Assembly (NCBI GenBank): GCA_032871835.1
Contig: CM065301.1
Location: 81,376,069-81,440,068 of the forward strand
Direction: 5' to 3'
DNA length: 64,000 bases
Source of the DNA: Dipteronia dyeriana
Lineage: Eukaryota > Streptophyta > Magnoliopsida > Sapindales > Sapindaceae
Shown here: in pieces, positions 1 through 12,600 of the stretch
How positions within the stretch are numbered: position 1 is the first letter of the stretch
Layout of the letters: the number at the start of each line of letters is the position of its first letter
The notes under the pieces: model-generated
What the model was told of the DNA's origin: nothing
The model's input: only the letters and a program-made list of their open reading frames with translations
Databases searched by the model: none
Position numbers and translations under genes: made by a program

Positions 1-578
1 TCTTGTACATTTAGGAATATGATTTCCTTTTATCTTAAACTCTCTATAACTAGTTTAAATATACCTAATATATATGTTATTATAAAAAGTGTGTGAAGTC
101 AAAATAAACACCATGTAACATCAGAGAGTAGTGAGATTCGGGTGAGAGAACGATGGAAATATCTGGGGATGGATCTAAGAGAATATCAGTGGATCAAGTT
201 AGAGATTCATGAGTGATATTCAGGGGAGACCTAGGGGATATTGGGGATCTTGTGAGCGTTGTGAGTTGAGAGTCATGATGTAAAGCTTGGTTTGTGAGCT
301 TCGGGACTTAGTAAGGCTCTGTGGTTTGGGGTTCAGGTGTGAAAGAGAATCTTGAAGTATATAGTTGTAACAATTTATTTTATAGTGGAACTTTCTCTAT
401 TGTCCTGACGGGGTCATGGTTTTTTCCATGATTTAGAGTTTTCCACTTATATCTTATGTTGGGATTAGTTTATTTTCTATCATCTTATTTTTCTGTTGTT
501 GACGTTAATTGTTATGAGTTATAAGTGAATATTAGGTATATTGCTTCCGCGTTCATCGGTTCTAATTCCTATCAATTT
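1..578 (+). repeat. Partial LTR of the 54-57 kb non-coding retroelement family
   Basis: This stretch is a diverged, inverted relative of the LTRs at 54197-55257 and 56013-57071. Read on the + strand it follows the reverse complement of those LTRs from the 'cttgtacatttagga' block through 'caccatgtaacatcagaga' to 'ttccgcgttcatcg'. It is cut by the window edge on the left. No primer-binding site follows it, so it is either a solo LTR or a truncated copy. No coding sequence is present. Confidence 0.75.
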
Positions 579-1661
579 TATGTATTAATTCTGTTGGCCT
601 TTATTTCTTAATGTTATTGTTCTTTCTTTTTACCTAATTGGCTAATTAAATGGCTTTTGAACAAAGACTTGCTATCAAATTTATATTGTCTAAATTGTTG
701 TGTTATTCATTTCTAAGAACAATTAATTTCACAGATAAGGCAAAAGTTTCTTATTATGGCTGGTTTAAAAAAATTGAAAGTTTGTTATAAAATATTAATA
801 TAAGGCTGTTAGATGTCTGCATAATAATGTGTTTTCATTGTACATGATTAGTAAAGTAAATGAGAATTAAATTCGTATTTGATCCCATTTTTTTACTGTC
901 CAAGAATTTAAAGCTAGCAAGAAGCTCTCATGATCAAGTGATTATAGGAAATTTTTTGTGTTAACTATAGAAATATAACATTACAATTAAGGTTAAAAAG
1001 TAAAATAAATATATACATTTTTTATTAATTTTTTTAATTAAAATTTAACTATTAATTTTTTAAAAAAAAATATTGGGGCAGCCCCCATCCATTAATCAGG
1101 AAAAAAATTCCAGTATTTTTTTTTTCATTTTTCATTTTTTTTTTTGGCTTTCTTTGATTTATGTTTTAATACCATTCAAACTGTTTTTTTTAATGTTTTT
1201 AATACCATTTAAACTAAAAAAAATAAGTATTTTTTTTTTGTAAATTGATCTTTTCCATTCATCTAAGATATGAATATAGGAGATTTAGAATTTTTTTTTT
1301 CTTGTTTATTTATTTAATAAAGAGATTACGATATTTTAAACTTTCACATGATCTGACACTGTTAAAGGTTAGTCTTAACTTTTAACGGAGTTTAACTAAC
1401 GTGTGATTGTCGATTTTTGATCAATGTGTAAATATACACACCTTAGAAATATATGATGTAGTTTGCTCGATACAATATTATACCATTCATTTGGAATGTA
1501 TTAGGTAATAAGATATTGATGCACCAATGACACTTGACATATTAATTTAATACAATACAAACATACACCAAACATTACACTGTACTATTTTAATTATCTG
1601 AAACTATACATTACATGCCAACAATTCTACTAGCATAAATGGTTTGTTTATAAAATTATAT
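579..1661. other. AT-rich intergenic spacer
   Basis: Low-complexity AT-rich DNA with T and A runs. I see no convincing reading frame, RNA gene or intact repeat. The right limit is the TATAT target site of the Copia element. Confidence 0.5.
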
Positions 1662-2220
1662 TGTTGAAAAATTCCATCATATGGGACCGCACATGTGAAC
1701 ATTGAATGTGTTGTGTTATCTTTTGGTTAAGCCTAAATTAAAGTGATCTAATTAAGATTTAAAGTATTAAAGCTTAAGGGTATAATTGTCATGGAATTAA
1801 TGTGTAGATACCAGAGTGCTATTTCTAATTTGTTGAAGGGCAGAATTAGAAATATTCAACAAATTAGAAATAGCCAACATATAATATTTTGATTATTATA
1901 TATATTTAGGGTTATGGTCCCCAAATTACACGATACTGTTATTTTCTCTGTATCCCCATCAACAGAGCAAAATAGAACACGGTAGGGTTCATAAAGGTCG
2001 TGATAATTTGAAAGATCACAACCTGTTCACTAATCTCCAACGATGGATTCAGGTACGCTTCCGCTTTATCAATTATCTTTACTTTTCTCTTGAATTAATA
2101 TGGGTTAGTAATATGTTTATTAGGGTTTGATTAAGTATGTATATAAACATGTTTATGTTAAACATTCAGATTAATTTTATACCTAAGCATGTTATAGTTG
2201 TGTTAATCGAAATTCTAACA
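1662..2220 (+). repeat. 5' LTR of the Copia element
   Basis: 559 bp, starting TGTTGAAAAATTCC and ending AATTCTAACA. Compared with the 3' LTR it carries an extra short stretch near 1843-1880, where the motif 'aattagaaata' is repeated. A primer-binding site follows two bases later. Confidence 0.93.
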
Positions 2221-2222
2221 AT

Positions 2223-2234
2223 TGGTATCAGAGC
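2223..2234 (+). other. Copia primer-binding site (initiator tRNA-Met)
   Basis: The sequence tggtatcagagc is the usual complement of the 3' end of plant initiator tRNA-Met. It lies two bases inside the 5' LTR, where reverse transcription would be primed. Confidence 0.85.
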
Positions 2235-4253
2235 TACCCATAGTCGATTCTTAAGGATTTAAGATTTGGATTTTCGGATTTTCGGTTTTATATATATATA
2301 AAAATAGGTTTTTTGATCTTCTTGTGTGAAATTTGTCTAAGTTATTGTGTTTTAGATTTTGTTGTTCATATGTGTTGGTTTTAATTATGATCCATCGAAC
2401 AAAATTATATATTGGATTTACTTTGTTTATGAAACATAATCCATGATTATGTTATGTTTTATTTGTGTTTGTTTTTGTGAGTTATATGAATGAATTTATT
2501 TGGTGGATGGATAAGGAGATGAGATTGAGGAATCTGATCACGTTTTGATCTAAGTTGGTGGGTTTCTCGATCTGGATTCAGGTATTGAATCAGATCAACT
2601 CAAATATGTGGTTCTTTACTTTGATGGGTCACACCCATACCTGATTCCATCTCATTCAACCCACATCCATCGCCGGTCCCGAGCTTATCTGCCCAAATCA
2701 CTTTTTTCTCCATCTCGGTCAACTCCAAACCAGGTCTGAATTTTCCGGTGAGTTTTGCGATCGACCTGTGCTATTTCACTGCCAGAAGGAGGATCGCCGT
2801 TCGGTCGACGTCCAGATCGGGTGATCCACTCCGCCTTCTGCCATCGTCGCTCGATTGGGTTTTGGATAAGTTTTTGGTCCTTGTCGATCGCCGATCTCGG
2901 TTTACGGGCCATCGACCGCTGCTCCGCCGTGCTTCGTTGCCTTCAAGCGACAAGATGGTGGTCTTTGGGGCTGTGAACGGCAAAGAATCAGGTCTCAGGC
3001 CATGGTTTTGTGTTGGGCTACTTTTGGAGAATTTGACATTCTTGAGGGACTGTTTTGCAATTTATTTGGGCCATTATGTGATTTTGATAAACTTTTGGGG
3101 TCAATTAATAATTTAGAAAACTTACGGGCTGTTTGCAATTATGAAAACGTTTTGAGACAGATTTATAATTATTGAAAAGTTATGGGGTCACTTTGTAAAT
3201 TTCAAAAGTTTTGGGCTAAATTTTAATTATAAAAACTTAAAGGGCATTTCTATAATTTTATAAAATAAGGGACAATTTTGTAATTGTCATAAAATAAAAT
3301 AATTTTTTATTTATTTTCATTTTATTATAAGTATCAACTCAAATTCAAATATTTAGATATACCTTTTATGGTTAATTAAGGTGGTCCAACATTTTAAATG
3401 GGCTAATTGAAGCAAGATGTCGCTAAAGTGACATCTCTTGTGTAGATTATTCATAAGGGATGTTGGATGTTTGTATGTATGTAAATTCATGCGAGTATTA
3501 GTCGGTCCAAAGGAAGGTTAATACTTGGTCGAATTGCAGACACACCTGTGGTGATAAATATGTGACGATTATAAGGTTTTACATATGAATAATAAGTCAA
3601 TCCAAAGATAGATTTATTATTTGACATTAATTATTGTCAATGTTTGATCACTACAACAAGAGTAGCACTTACAACTAATATTATTGTCTAAAGACTTGAT
3701 ATTAATGTTGTACTGGGTATCTTAAGATGAGACCGACCATTATTTGGTATATCTTTTATGGTTAAATAAAGTGGTCTATCATTCTAAATGGGCTAATTGA
3801 AGCAAGATGTCGTCAAAGTGACCTCTCTTGTGTAGATTATTCATGAGGGATATTGGATGTTTGTGTGTGTGTAAATTCATGCGAGTATTAGTCGGTCCAA
3901 ATGAAGGTTAATACTTTACCGAATTGCACACACACCTGTGGTGATAAATATGTGATGATTATAAGATTTTACATGTGAATAATAAGTCGATCCAAAGATA
4001 GATTAATTATTTGACATTAATTATTGTCAATGTTTGATCACTACAACAAGAGTATCACTTACAATTAATATTATTGTCCAAAGACTTGATATTAATGTTG
4101 TGCTAGATATCTTGATGTGAGACTTACCATTATTTGAATTTGTTGATTATTGTATTTGGTTATTAATGTGAGCATGTTTGTATGTTTGTTTTGTTCTCTT
4201 TCAAGCTAATGTTTTACTATATCTGCTAATACCAACTCTATATCCATGTTTAA
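2235..4253 (+). other. Long Copia leader with a GC-rich insert and a tandem duplication
   Basis: About 2 kb separates the primer-binding site from recognisable gag. It contains a GC-rich patch (about 2640-3000) unlike the rest of the element, and a tandem duplication of about 390 bp (3355-3744 and 3745-4134). The reading frame at 2748-3116 has no recognisable domain and I do not call it a gene. Confidence 0.6.
3355..4134 (+). repeat. Tandem duplication in the Copia leader
   Basis: Two copies, offset by 390 bp, share blocks such as 'gggctaattgaagcaagatg' and 'aattcatgcgagtattagtc', and both end in 'accattatttg'. The copies have since diverged by scattered substitutions, so the duplication is old. 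Confidence 0.85.
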
Positions 4254-4800
4254 TGAGATCAACTTTAAGGATTTGGAAGGAGAACATACTCATTGTTCTC
4301 GGCTGCATGGATCTGGACCTTGCATTTCGGGTTGAGCAACCCGCTTCTCTTACGGATGCAAGTTCTCTTGATAATAGGAAGAACTTTGAGAAGTGGGATT
4401 GCTCAAATCACATGAGTCTTATGATCATCAAGCGCGGCATTCCAGAGGCATTTAGGGGTGCGGTATCTGAAAAGATAACCAAAGCCAAAGAGTTCCTACC
4501 CGAAATTGAAAAACGTTTTGTGAAAAACGATAAGGCAAAAACAAGCACTGTATTTGCAAAACTTGATTTCTATGAAGTACAAAGACAAAGGGAACATTAG
4601 GGAGTACATTATGGAAATGTCTCATATTGCTTCTAAGCTTAAGGCACTGAAGCTCGAGTTGTCTAATGACTTGCTCGTGCATTTGGTATTAATATTACTT
4701 CATGCACAATACAGTCAGTTTAAGGTCAGTTACATCTGTCAAAAGGAAAAATGGACTCTTAATGAGTTCATTTCTTACTGTGTGCAAGAGGAATAGAGAC
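4254..4800 (+). pseudogene. Copia gag remnant
   Basis: Gag-like coding sequence of the UBN2/retrotran_gag_2 type, spread over two frames. The first (to about 4570) carries the 'GCMDLDLA' and 'KRGIPEA' style blocks. The second (about 4554-4796) carries 'GNIREYI', 'SKLKALKLEL' and 'FKVSY'. A frameshift separates them near 4560, and a stop ends the second at 4794-4796. In intact relatives gag continues into a CCHC zinc knuckle and protease; here it breaks off soon after 4860. Known in the family: gag builds the cytoplasmic particle. Inference: this copy is non-functional. Confidence 0.85.
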
Positions 4801-4895
4801 TGAAGCGAGACATGACCGAAAGTGCTCATTTGGCTAGCACCTATAAGGATAAGGGCAAATAGAGGAAGAATAATGATGTTGCAAAATACCTCATG

Positions 4896-7007
4896 AGCTT
4901 TGGATAGGCAAAAAAAAAGCCTAGTCTAAAGCATTTTCACATCTTTGGATGTCCAACTGAGACAAGGCCTTACATGCCACATGAAAAGAAATTGGACTCC
5001 AAAACTGTGAGCAACTACTTCATTGGCTACTCTGAGCGATCAAGGGGCTATAAGTTTTATGATCCCATACTTCGGTCAATTTTTGAAACGGGGACTGCAA
5101 CATTTTTTGAGGATGTTGAGTTTGGGGGGAGAAATAAGGTTAGAGACATTGTCTTTGAGGAAGAATCGGTTTCGATTCCTACTATCGCTTTTGATAATGT
5201 GCAGGTTTCTATATCTGTCATTGATCAAGAAGTGAATTTGGATCCTCAACCAGACAATGTTGAACAACCCCCCATTCAAGATGAGGTAATTGTTCCTGAT
5301 GAACAAACTCAACAACCTCAAGAACCAGTGCCATTAAGGTGATCCACTAGAGAAAGAAGAAATTCTATTCCGGACTATTTTAAGTATTTCTTCAGGAGCA
5401 TGAGGAAAACATTGGAATGATGGAAAATGATCCAATCAATTTCCATCAAGCCATACAGGGTTCCAACTCTCAAAAGTGGATTGATGCCATGAATGAGGAG
5501 TATAAGTCTTTGCAAGACAATAAGGTTTGGGTACTTGTTCCGTTACCAGAAGGTGCGAAGCCCATTGGTTGTAAATGGATATTTAAAACCAAAGGGATTC
5601 GAAAGGTAATGTGGAGAGGTATAAAGCTCGTCTTGTAACTCAAGACTTTACCCAAAAGAAAGAGATTGACTATAAAGAGACTTTCTCTCCGGTTTTCAAC
5701 GAACTTTTAGGACAATCATGGCATTTATTGTATATTTTGACCTTGAGCTTCATCAGATGGATTTCAAGACGGCGTTTTTCAATGGTAACATTGACGAAAC
5801 AATTTACATGGTGCAACCATAAAACTTTGAGTCGGGAGACCCAAAGAATATGGTTTGCAAATTGATAGAATCCATTTATGGACTCAAGCAAGCTTCCCGT
5901 CAGTGGTACCATAAGTTTCATCAAGTGATTATCTCGTTTGGTTTTGAGATAAACGTTGTTGATAATTGTGTGTATCACAAATTCAGTGGGAGTAAGCATA
6001 TATTCCTGGTTTTATATGTTGATGACATACTGCTAGCCACAAATGATATAGGCATGTTGTATGGAACTAAGAGATTTCTATCAAATAATTTTGAGATGAA
6101 AGATCTTGGTGACGTCTCCTTTGTATTAGGGATCCATATACAACGAGATCACTCTTGTGGTATTCTTGGATTATCACAAAGGAGCTATATCGATACAGTG
6201 CTCAAAAGGTTTGGCATGCAGGACAGCAAACCAGGTGACACCCTTATCGCTAAGGGAGACAAGTTCAGTCTCAATCAGTACCCTAAAAGTAACCTTGAAG
6301 CTAAGGAAATGTAGAAGATTCCCTATGCATCAGCTGTAGGGAGTCTAATGTATGCTCAGGTATGTACGCATTTGGATATTACGTACATTGTTGGTATGTT
6401 AAGCAGATATTTAAGTAACTCTAGGATGGATCATTGGAAAGCAACCAATCGGGTTATAAGGTATTTGAAGAGAACAAAATATTACATGCTCACATATAGG
6501 AGATCGGATCAGTTTGAGACCACAGAGTATTCCGACTCTGATTATGCTGGATGCCAAGACAGTAGGAGATCCACATCAGGCTACATATACATGTTGGCTG
6601 GTGGAGCTATTTATTGGAAGAGTGTCAAACAAACACCCATAGCTTCTTCCACCATGGCAGCAGAGTTTGTAGCATGTTATGAGGCATCCAACCATGAAAT
6701 ATGGCTGCATCATTTTGTCACTGGGCTACGCATTCTGGAGGGTGTTGAAAGACCACTCAAACTATATTGTGACAATATGTCAGCATTGCTATATTCTAAC
6801 AACAACATGAGCTCATCTAAGTCAATGCATATTGACATTAAGTTCGTAGTTGTGAAGGAAATAGTACAGAGTGGACATATATTCATATAACACATTGGGA
6901 TAAACTCCATAATAGCGGGTCCGCTTACAAAAGGATTATCATCCAAGGTCTTTCATGAACACATTGCTCATATGAGTGTTATTTTGTGTGAGAATATCAC
7001 ATTATAG
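4896..7007 (+). pseudogene. Copia pol remnant (integrase tail, reverse transcriptase, RNase H)
   Basis: The sequence opens inside the integrase C-terminal region (4896-5342, with the 'FGCPTE' and 'YFIGYSERSRGYKFYDP' blocks). It continues through reverse transcriptase ('WIDAMNEEY' near 5478, 'CKWIFKTK' near 5571, 'YVDDILL' near 6016) into RNase H ('DSDYAGCQDSRRSTSG' near 6536, 'AEFVA' near 6660). A stop at 5340-5342, frameshifts near 5605 and 5710-5800, and in-frame stops at 6312-6314 and 6888-6890 break it. The integrase catalytic core and protease are absent, lost by a deletion that joins gag to the integrase tail near 4860-4896. The frame would have ended at the TAG at 7005-7007. Confidence 0.9.
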
Positions 7008-7435
7008 TGGGAGTTTGTATAATTTTGTATTGTATTGCTCTATATTTTTTATTTTGGATATATTTATGCATTTATGTATTTGGATATTTTTCTGATCAGA
7101 AATAAAGTATTCGGTTAATTACACTCTGTTACATTATGTTAAGTTTTGATCTCACTAAGGAATAAAAACCAGTTGGAATAGACATGTATATATCACATTG
7201 CATGTAATTTCCATGCTACACATCCATGATTGATATATATCATTTGGTTATGTTGGTATACGTGACCATTGATGAGTTTAATCATACTAAATGTGACGAA
7301 AGCCGCTTTGATCCTATGATGGCATAATCAATGGACGGGATTGTTCGGATATACCCTAAAATTGTGATAGCAAAATTTTGGAGCTCATAAAGTCATACAC
7401 ATTTGTAAAGTTACATATGTGGCCCAGTGGGAGAT

Positions 7436-7976
7436 TGTTGGAAAATTCCATCATATGGGGCCACATATGTGAACATTACATGTGTTGTGCTATCTTTTGG
7501 TTAAGTCTAAATTAAAGTGATCTAATTAAGATTTAAAGTATTAAGGCTTAAGGGTATAATTGTCATGGAATTAATGTGTAGATACCAGAGTGCTATTTCT
7601 AATTTGTTGAGGGCCCGAATTAGAAATAACCAACATATAATAATTTGATTAATATATATATTTAGGGTTATGGTCCCCAAATTACACGATACTTTTGTTT
7701 TCTCTGTATCCCCATCAACATAGCAAAATAGAACACGGTAGGGTTCATAAAGGTCGTGATAATTTGGAAGATCATAACCTGTTCACTAATCTGCAATGAT
7801 GGATTCAGGTACGCTTCCGCTTTATCAATTATCTTTACTTTTCTCTTGAATTAATATGGGTTAATAATATGTTTATTAGGATTTGATTAAGTATGTATAA
7901 AAATATATTTAGGTTAAATATTCATATTAATTTTATACCTAAGCATGTTATAGTTGTGTTAATCGAAATTCTAACA
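7436..7976 (+). repeat. 3' LTR of the Copia element
   Basis: 541 bp, starting TGTTGGAAAATTCC and ending TCTAACA, just after the polypurine tract and just before the TATAT duplication. It is clearly homologous to 1662-2220. Confidence 0.93.
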
Positions 7977-8104
7977 TATATGAGAACCTAGAAATTTATT
8001 CGAAAATGAATTAGATGAACGAGTTAAAAATGACACTGAATAAGTTATGTTTTCTTTAATTAAAAAAAAAAATAGTAACATTTTAAAACAAAATAAGGGA
8101 AATA

Positions 8105-8455
8105 ATTAAAATCTCCCTACAATTTCATTGATCCCCAAATATTTCCCTTTAGGTACAGTTTTGGCCAAACTCCCCAACTAGTTTATATTTTTCCCCAAAT
8201 CCCCTTGTCATTAACTTAAGAAAAAAACCTAATTTACCCTTCAATATAGAATGAAAATGATTGTTACATCCTTAATATATTTTTAAAATAATAATATCAA
8301 CTAAAAAAAAATGTAAAATAACAATAATAAATGATTTTTCTCAATAAAAACATTAAAATAATATAAATGTTAAGGGGTATTTTGACATAAAGTGAAACTT
8401 GAGGGGATATTTTGGAGAATAATGTAAACTATAAGGGTTTTGATTATTTACAAAT
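8105..8455. mobile_element. MITE-like element with imperfect terminal inverted repeats
   Basis: The left end (from about 8105) and the reverse complement of the right end (to about 8455) align over some 45 bases at roughly two-thirds identity. Both carry blocks like 'ccccaaatatttccc' and 'ctccaaaatatcccc'. No open frame lies inside. I could not find a clear target duplication, so limits are approximate. Confidence 0.4.
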
Positions 8456-9646
8456 AAATAATAATGGTGTATATTTTTATCATTTTTAAGGTACATAGAT
8501 GATGACCCCCACCAGATGACGTGCCTCCCTAAGACCCTAACCAGTTTTTTTTGGGGAAAAAATAATAATAAAAAAACGTAAAGATGAGCCGCAATTCACC
8601 AGAAATTTCAAAAGAAAATATTACTTTATAAAATGCTAATTTCTTATGTATAGATATATATAATTTCTTTTATCGATTTGAATTAATATAAAATATATCA
8701 ATTTTTTATATATATATCATTAGATTTAAAATATGATCCGATAAATATATATAATTAAATTAAAATATTTAAATCAAATCATACATATTTTGAATCTATA
8801 ACAAATTTTTTATAGATATAATTATATATAAAACTATATTGTTTTCAAAATGCGTGACACGAGGCAGACAAAAAGTGAGAAAAAGATTAAAAAAAGGAGA
8901 CAGAGACAAAAAAAGGAATAATGTATTATATATATTAATTGTCTTAGATTTCAACAATCACGATAGTTTTTTGTTGTGTTTTACAATTTAGTCCCTCAAC
9001 TTTGTATTAATTTCTCTGTGGTGACCACCAAAACAGTTGGACACGAACCAATACGCGATATGAACCATCACACATTTACTCTCCCACTATCCATCTTCTC
9101 TTTCAAATCCCACACATATTGCCAAAACCAACAACATGGTTTGTTTGCTTTGATCGATAGGGTTTTTGTTAGTTTCCGTTATCAGATTCACGCGTTCTTC
9201 ATCTGTATATCAATCATTAGGGTTTGTTTGGTGGGAAATCCAATTATCTTAGATAATGCTTGTGAAATGGTAACTAATTTGGGGTTTGGTGTCGCAGATT
9301 TTGATGTTTTTTTTTTTTTTTTCTAAATATGTTGTTGAGTTGCGATGTTGGGTGATCACTGAACTTGATCTCCTGCAATCCTACGAGGTTTGAGTTCTCT
9401 TCGGCATTTTCAAGATTTTAAGTTCTTAACTCATTGTTTTATATTTTTAGGATTTTTTGGTTGGTTAGCATTGATACATTGAGAGTGGGTTTGTTTTGAA
9501 GAATTAGGTATCTTTGATTTAGCTGGTTTTGTTTTGGGTTTTGAGACTTTGATTTGTGTTTTGTTGTTTGGCTGAAGAAATGCTTTTGAGATATTATTGG
9601 TCCTCCTGAAGTGTATTGCGTTTGTTTTCTTGTGGGGAACAATAAG
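8456..9646 (+). promoter_or_regulatory. Upstream region and probable 5' UTR of the galactosyltransferase gene
   Basis: The first half is very AT-rich. From about 8990 the composition becomes more balanced, and pyrimidine-rich leader-like sequence with a 17-T run (near 9308-9322) leads to the ATG at 9647. A 5' UTR intron is possible but I cannot fix its borders. No TATA box can be assigned with confidence. Confidence 0.35.
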
Positions 9647-12600
9647 ATGAAGAGAATCAGATTTGAGACTAGCAATACTAGGAGGTTTAAATTGTCGCAT
9701 TTGTTGTTTGGTATAGCAGCATTATACTTGGTTTTTATAGCATTTAAGTTCCCACATTTTCTAGAGATTGCAGCCTTGTTGAGTGGAGATGATAGTTATA
9801 TGGGATTGGATGGGGAAATGGTTGGGGACAATGGAGATTCGGATCTGAGTAAACCGTTTTTTGGTTCTGTTTACAAGGATACGTTTCACCGTAAACTAGA
9901 AGATAATGAAAACCTAGAGGCGCCATTGATGCCTAGGAAAGAACCTCTGGAGAAGGGAAAAGGTGGGTCACGACCTATAAAGCCGCTTCAGTTTAGATAT
10001 GGTCGAATAACAGGTGAGATTATGAGGCGGAGGAATAGAACTAATGAGTTGTCGGTGCTTGAGAGAATGGCAGATGAGGCATGGACATTGGGGTTAAAAG
10101 CATGGGAGGAAGTTGAAAAGTTTGATGTGAAGGAGACTGTTGAGAATAATATATATGAAGGGAAGCCTGAGTCCTGCCCTTCTTGGGTATCTATGAGCGG
10201 GGAAGAGTTGGCGAGTGGGGATAGGGTGACGTTTCTTCCTTGTGGGCTTGCTGCTGGATCTTCTATTACGGTGGTGGGAACACCTCATTATGCACATAAG
10301 GAGTTTCTGCCCCAGCTTGTGAGGAGGAGGAACGGTGATGGCCAAGTTATGGTTTCACAGTTTATGGTTGAATTGCAAGGTTTGAAGTCAGTGGATGGGG
10401 AGGATCCTCCGAAGATTTTACATGTGAATCCTCGACTGAAAGGAGATTGGAGCCTACGGCCAGTCATTGAACACAACACATGCTATAGGATGCAATGGGG
10501 GACAGCTCAGAGATGTGACGGCCTTCCTTCCAAGAACGATGATGACGTGCTTGGTAAGGATTATCATGGCTCTCACTAGTTTCCAACCTTGTGTTTCTTA
10601 GGATAATGCTCGGTAATGGTAAAGCTAGTACAACTTCTTGGGAAATGACTGAATCATTGCAAGATAAATTTTATTAGTTTAAGTAGCTTCTTGCATGAAC
10701 ATGCTTTTCTTGCTGCTATTTAGTAGGTTGCCCAGACACCTTATTAGCCGGAGAAAGAAAGTAAAGAAAAAATTAGGGGATTTTTTTTTATCCTCAGTTA
10801 TCCAGAATATGTTTCTTTCACTGTGTGTAGAAAGCAACAATGTCGTGCTTGTAGTATAGATCTCATAGTATGTCAACTTGGTAATGAGCCTGTTTGTGTT
10901 TGTGCTCACATTGAAGTATATGATTGACTAGCTTGGCTGCCTCTTACTTATTTCTTAAATGTTTTTGGTCATCTATGTTTTGATTTAATGCTAAGACACT
11001 GTGTGTTTTGTTGTGGGGAGCACGGGGAATTTTTAGTTATTTGTGGCTTATGTCCTTTCCTTTCATTTTCTCTATTCACTTTTTCATTTAAAAGTTTTAA
11101 TTTATGTCTTTTCTTTCCCTTTTCATCTTTGAGTTTTTCCATCCACAGACTGAGCTATAACAGGTTTTTAATGCTTATATTGGGCAGTTGATGGATATGT
11201 AAGATGTGAAAAGTGGATGCGAAATGGTGTTGTAGACTCAAAAGACTCAAAAACAGCCTCTTGGTTCAAGCGATTCATAGGGCGTGAGCAGAAACCAGAA
11301 GTTACTTGGCCATATCCTTTTGCAGAGGGTAGACTGTTTATCCTGACTCTGCGAGCTGGTGTTGATGGTTTTCATATTAACGTCGGGGGTCGGCATGTGA
11401 CTTCATTCCCTTATCGGACAGTATGTTGCTGAAGATGAAGACTTTTACCCTGAACAATTCTTTTCAATGTCTTTCATACTTGAATGTTTTATCTTTGAGA
11501 TTTAAATGTTGCATTATTTCATGTCAAGTATTCCTCTGCTTTACCTTTGAGATTTAAATGCTGCATTATTGCATGTCAAGTATTCCTCTGCTTAATGGTT
11601 CTCTATGACACAGAAAATAGTATAGCTCAAAGTGTTTAGCATTTTATTGTCTTTTAGTGATTTTTCTTGTATGTTTTGTTATTACTAGGTTTTGCTCCTT
11701 TTGTTGCTTTTTGCTAATTTTTAACTTATAAAAAAGTTTTTGTATTTTGATTTAAATATTATAGTTATCCATCACGTGGCTGAGGGCTTCTGAAAAACTT
11801 TTGCATATGCATGGTTCTTTAGCACTTGGTAACTCCTACATATGTGGAGTCTGCTTTTGCAGCGACTATGTCATAATGGTCATATTTTGTGTTCAATGCA
11901 GTATTTCAAAATATTTTTCTCAATTTTAACATTCTGTTTTTCTTATAAAAAGTCACTTTCTTTTTCTGTTGAGCAATAAATTGCTTTTCCTGATGATACT
12001 TTTGCTGTACTCCAGGGATTTACACTTGAAGATGCAACAGGGCTAGCAGTTAAGGGAGATGTGAATGTTCATTCTGTTTATGCTACCTCTCTTCCAGCCT
12101 CTCATCCAAGTTTCTCACTTCAAAGAGTGTTGGAAATGTCGTCAAAGTGGAAAGCTGATCCTTTACCTAATACTTCTATCCGTCTCTTTATTGGAGTTCT
12201 GTCCGCTACTAATCACTTTGCGGAACGCATGGCAATCAGGAAAACTTGGATGCAATCTGCAGCAACCAAATCTTCAGATGTTGTTGTTCGTTTCTTTGTT
12301 GCACTGGTATGGTCTTTGGTCCTATTTTTCTTGAGAATTCAACATGATTATATTCAGGAGTTTATGATCGTGATGGTCAATAATCAATATGTGTTAATAA
12401 TGGTCAAACTCATAAATAACCTTTAAGGAAAAGGATCGTGTCCTCACTTGATGGAGATATAGATATTAGTATTACTAGACTGATTTTAAGAACACGACAA
12501 GAGCTAGTAATGAACCATTGTTACATTGAAATTTTTGTAGACTTTTATTTCTAATCCGACTTTACATAAGTGGGGAGTAATAAAATGCTATTTAGTGAAT

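Larger units (their letters stand above)
1662..7976 (+). mobile_element. Decayed Ty1/Copia LTR retrotransposon
   Basis: A complete but degenerate LTR retrotransposon of about 6.3 kb. Its ends are TGTTG...TAACA and it is flanked by a perfect 5-bp target duplication TATAT (1657-1661 and 7977-7981). A primer-binding site matching the initiator Met tRNA end (tggtatcagagc, 2223-2234) follows the 5' LTR. A polypurine tract (gtgggaga, ending at 7435) precedes the 3' LTR. The order gag, integrase tail, reverse transcriptase, RNase H is that of Copia. The protease, the zinc knuckle and the integrase core are missing between gag and the integrase tail. Stops and frameshifts show that it cannot move by its own proteins. 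The LTRs differ by many substitutions and an indel, so the insertion is not recent. Confidence 0.95.

Noticed and set aside
2748..3116. 122-codon frame in the Copia leader
   Set aside because: No domain is recognisable, open frames occur on both strands in this GC-rich patch, and it lies between the primer-binding site and gag of a decayed retrotransposon.
9611..9646. Upstream in-frame ATG of the galactosyltransferase
   Set aside because: It would add 12 residues before the basic, membrane-anchor N-terminus expected of the family; the ATG at 9647 fits better, though the longer form cannot be fully excluded.
12061..12426. Reading through the donor at the end of galactosyltransferase exon 3
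   Set aside because: Frame continues past 12306 by chance only; the GT at 12307 and the acceptor at 16160 rejoin the conserved GT31 domain in frame.
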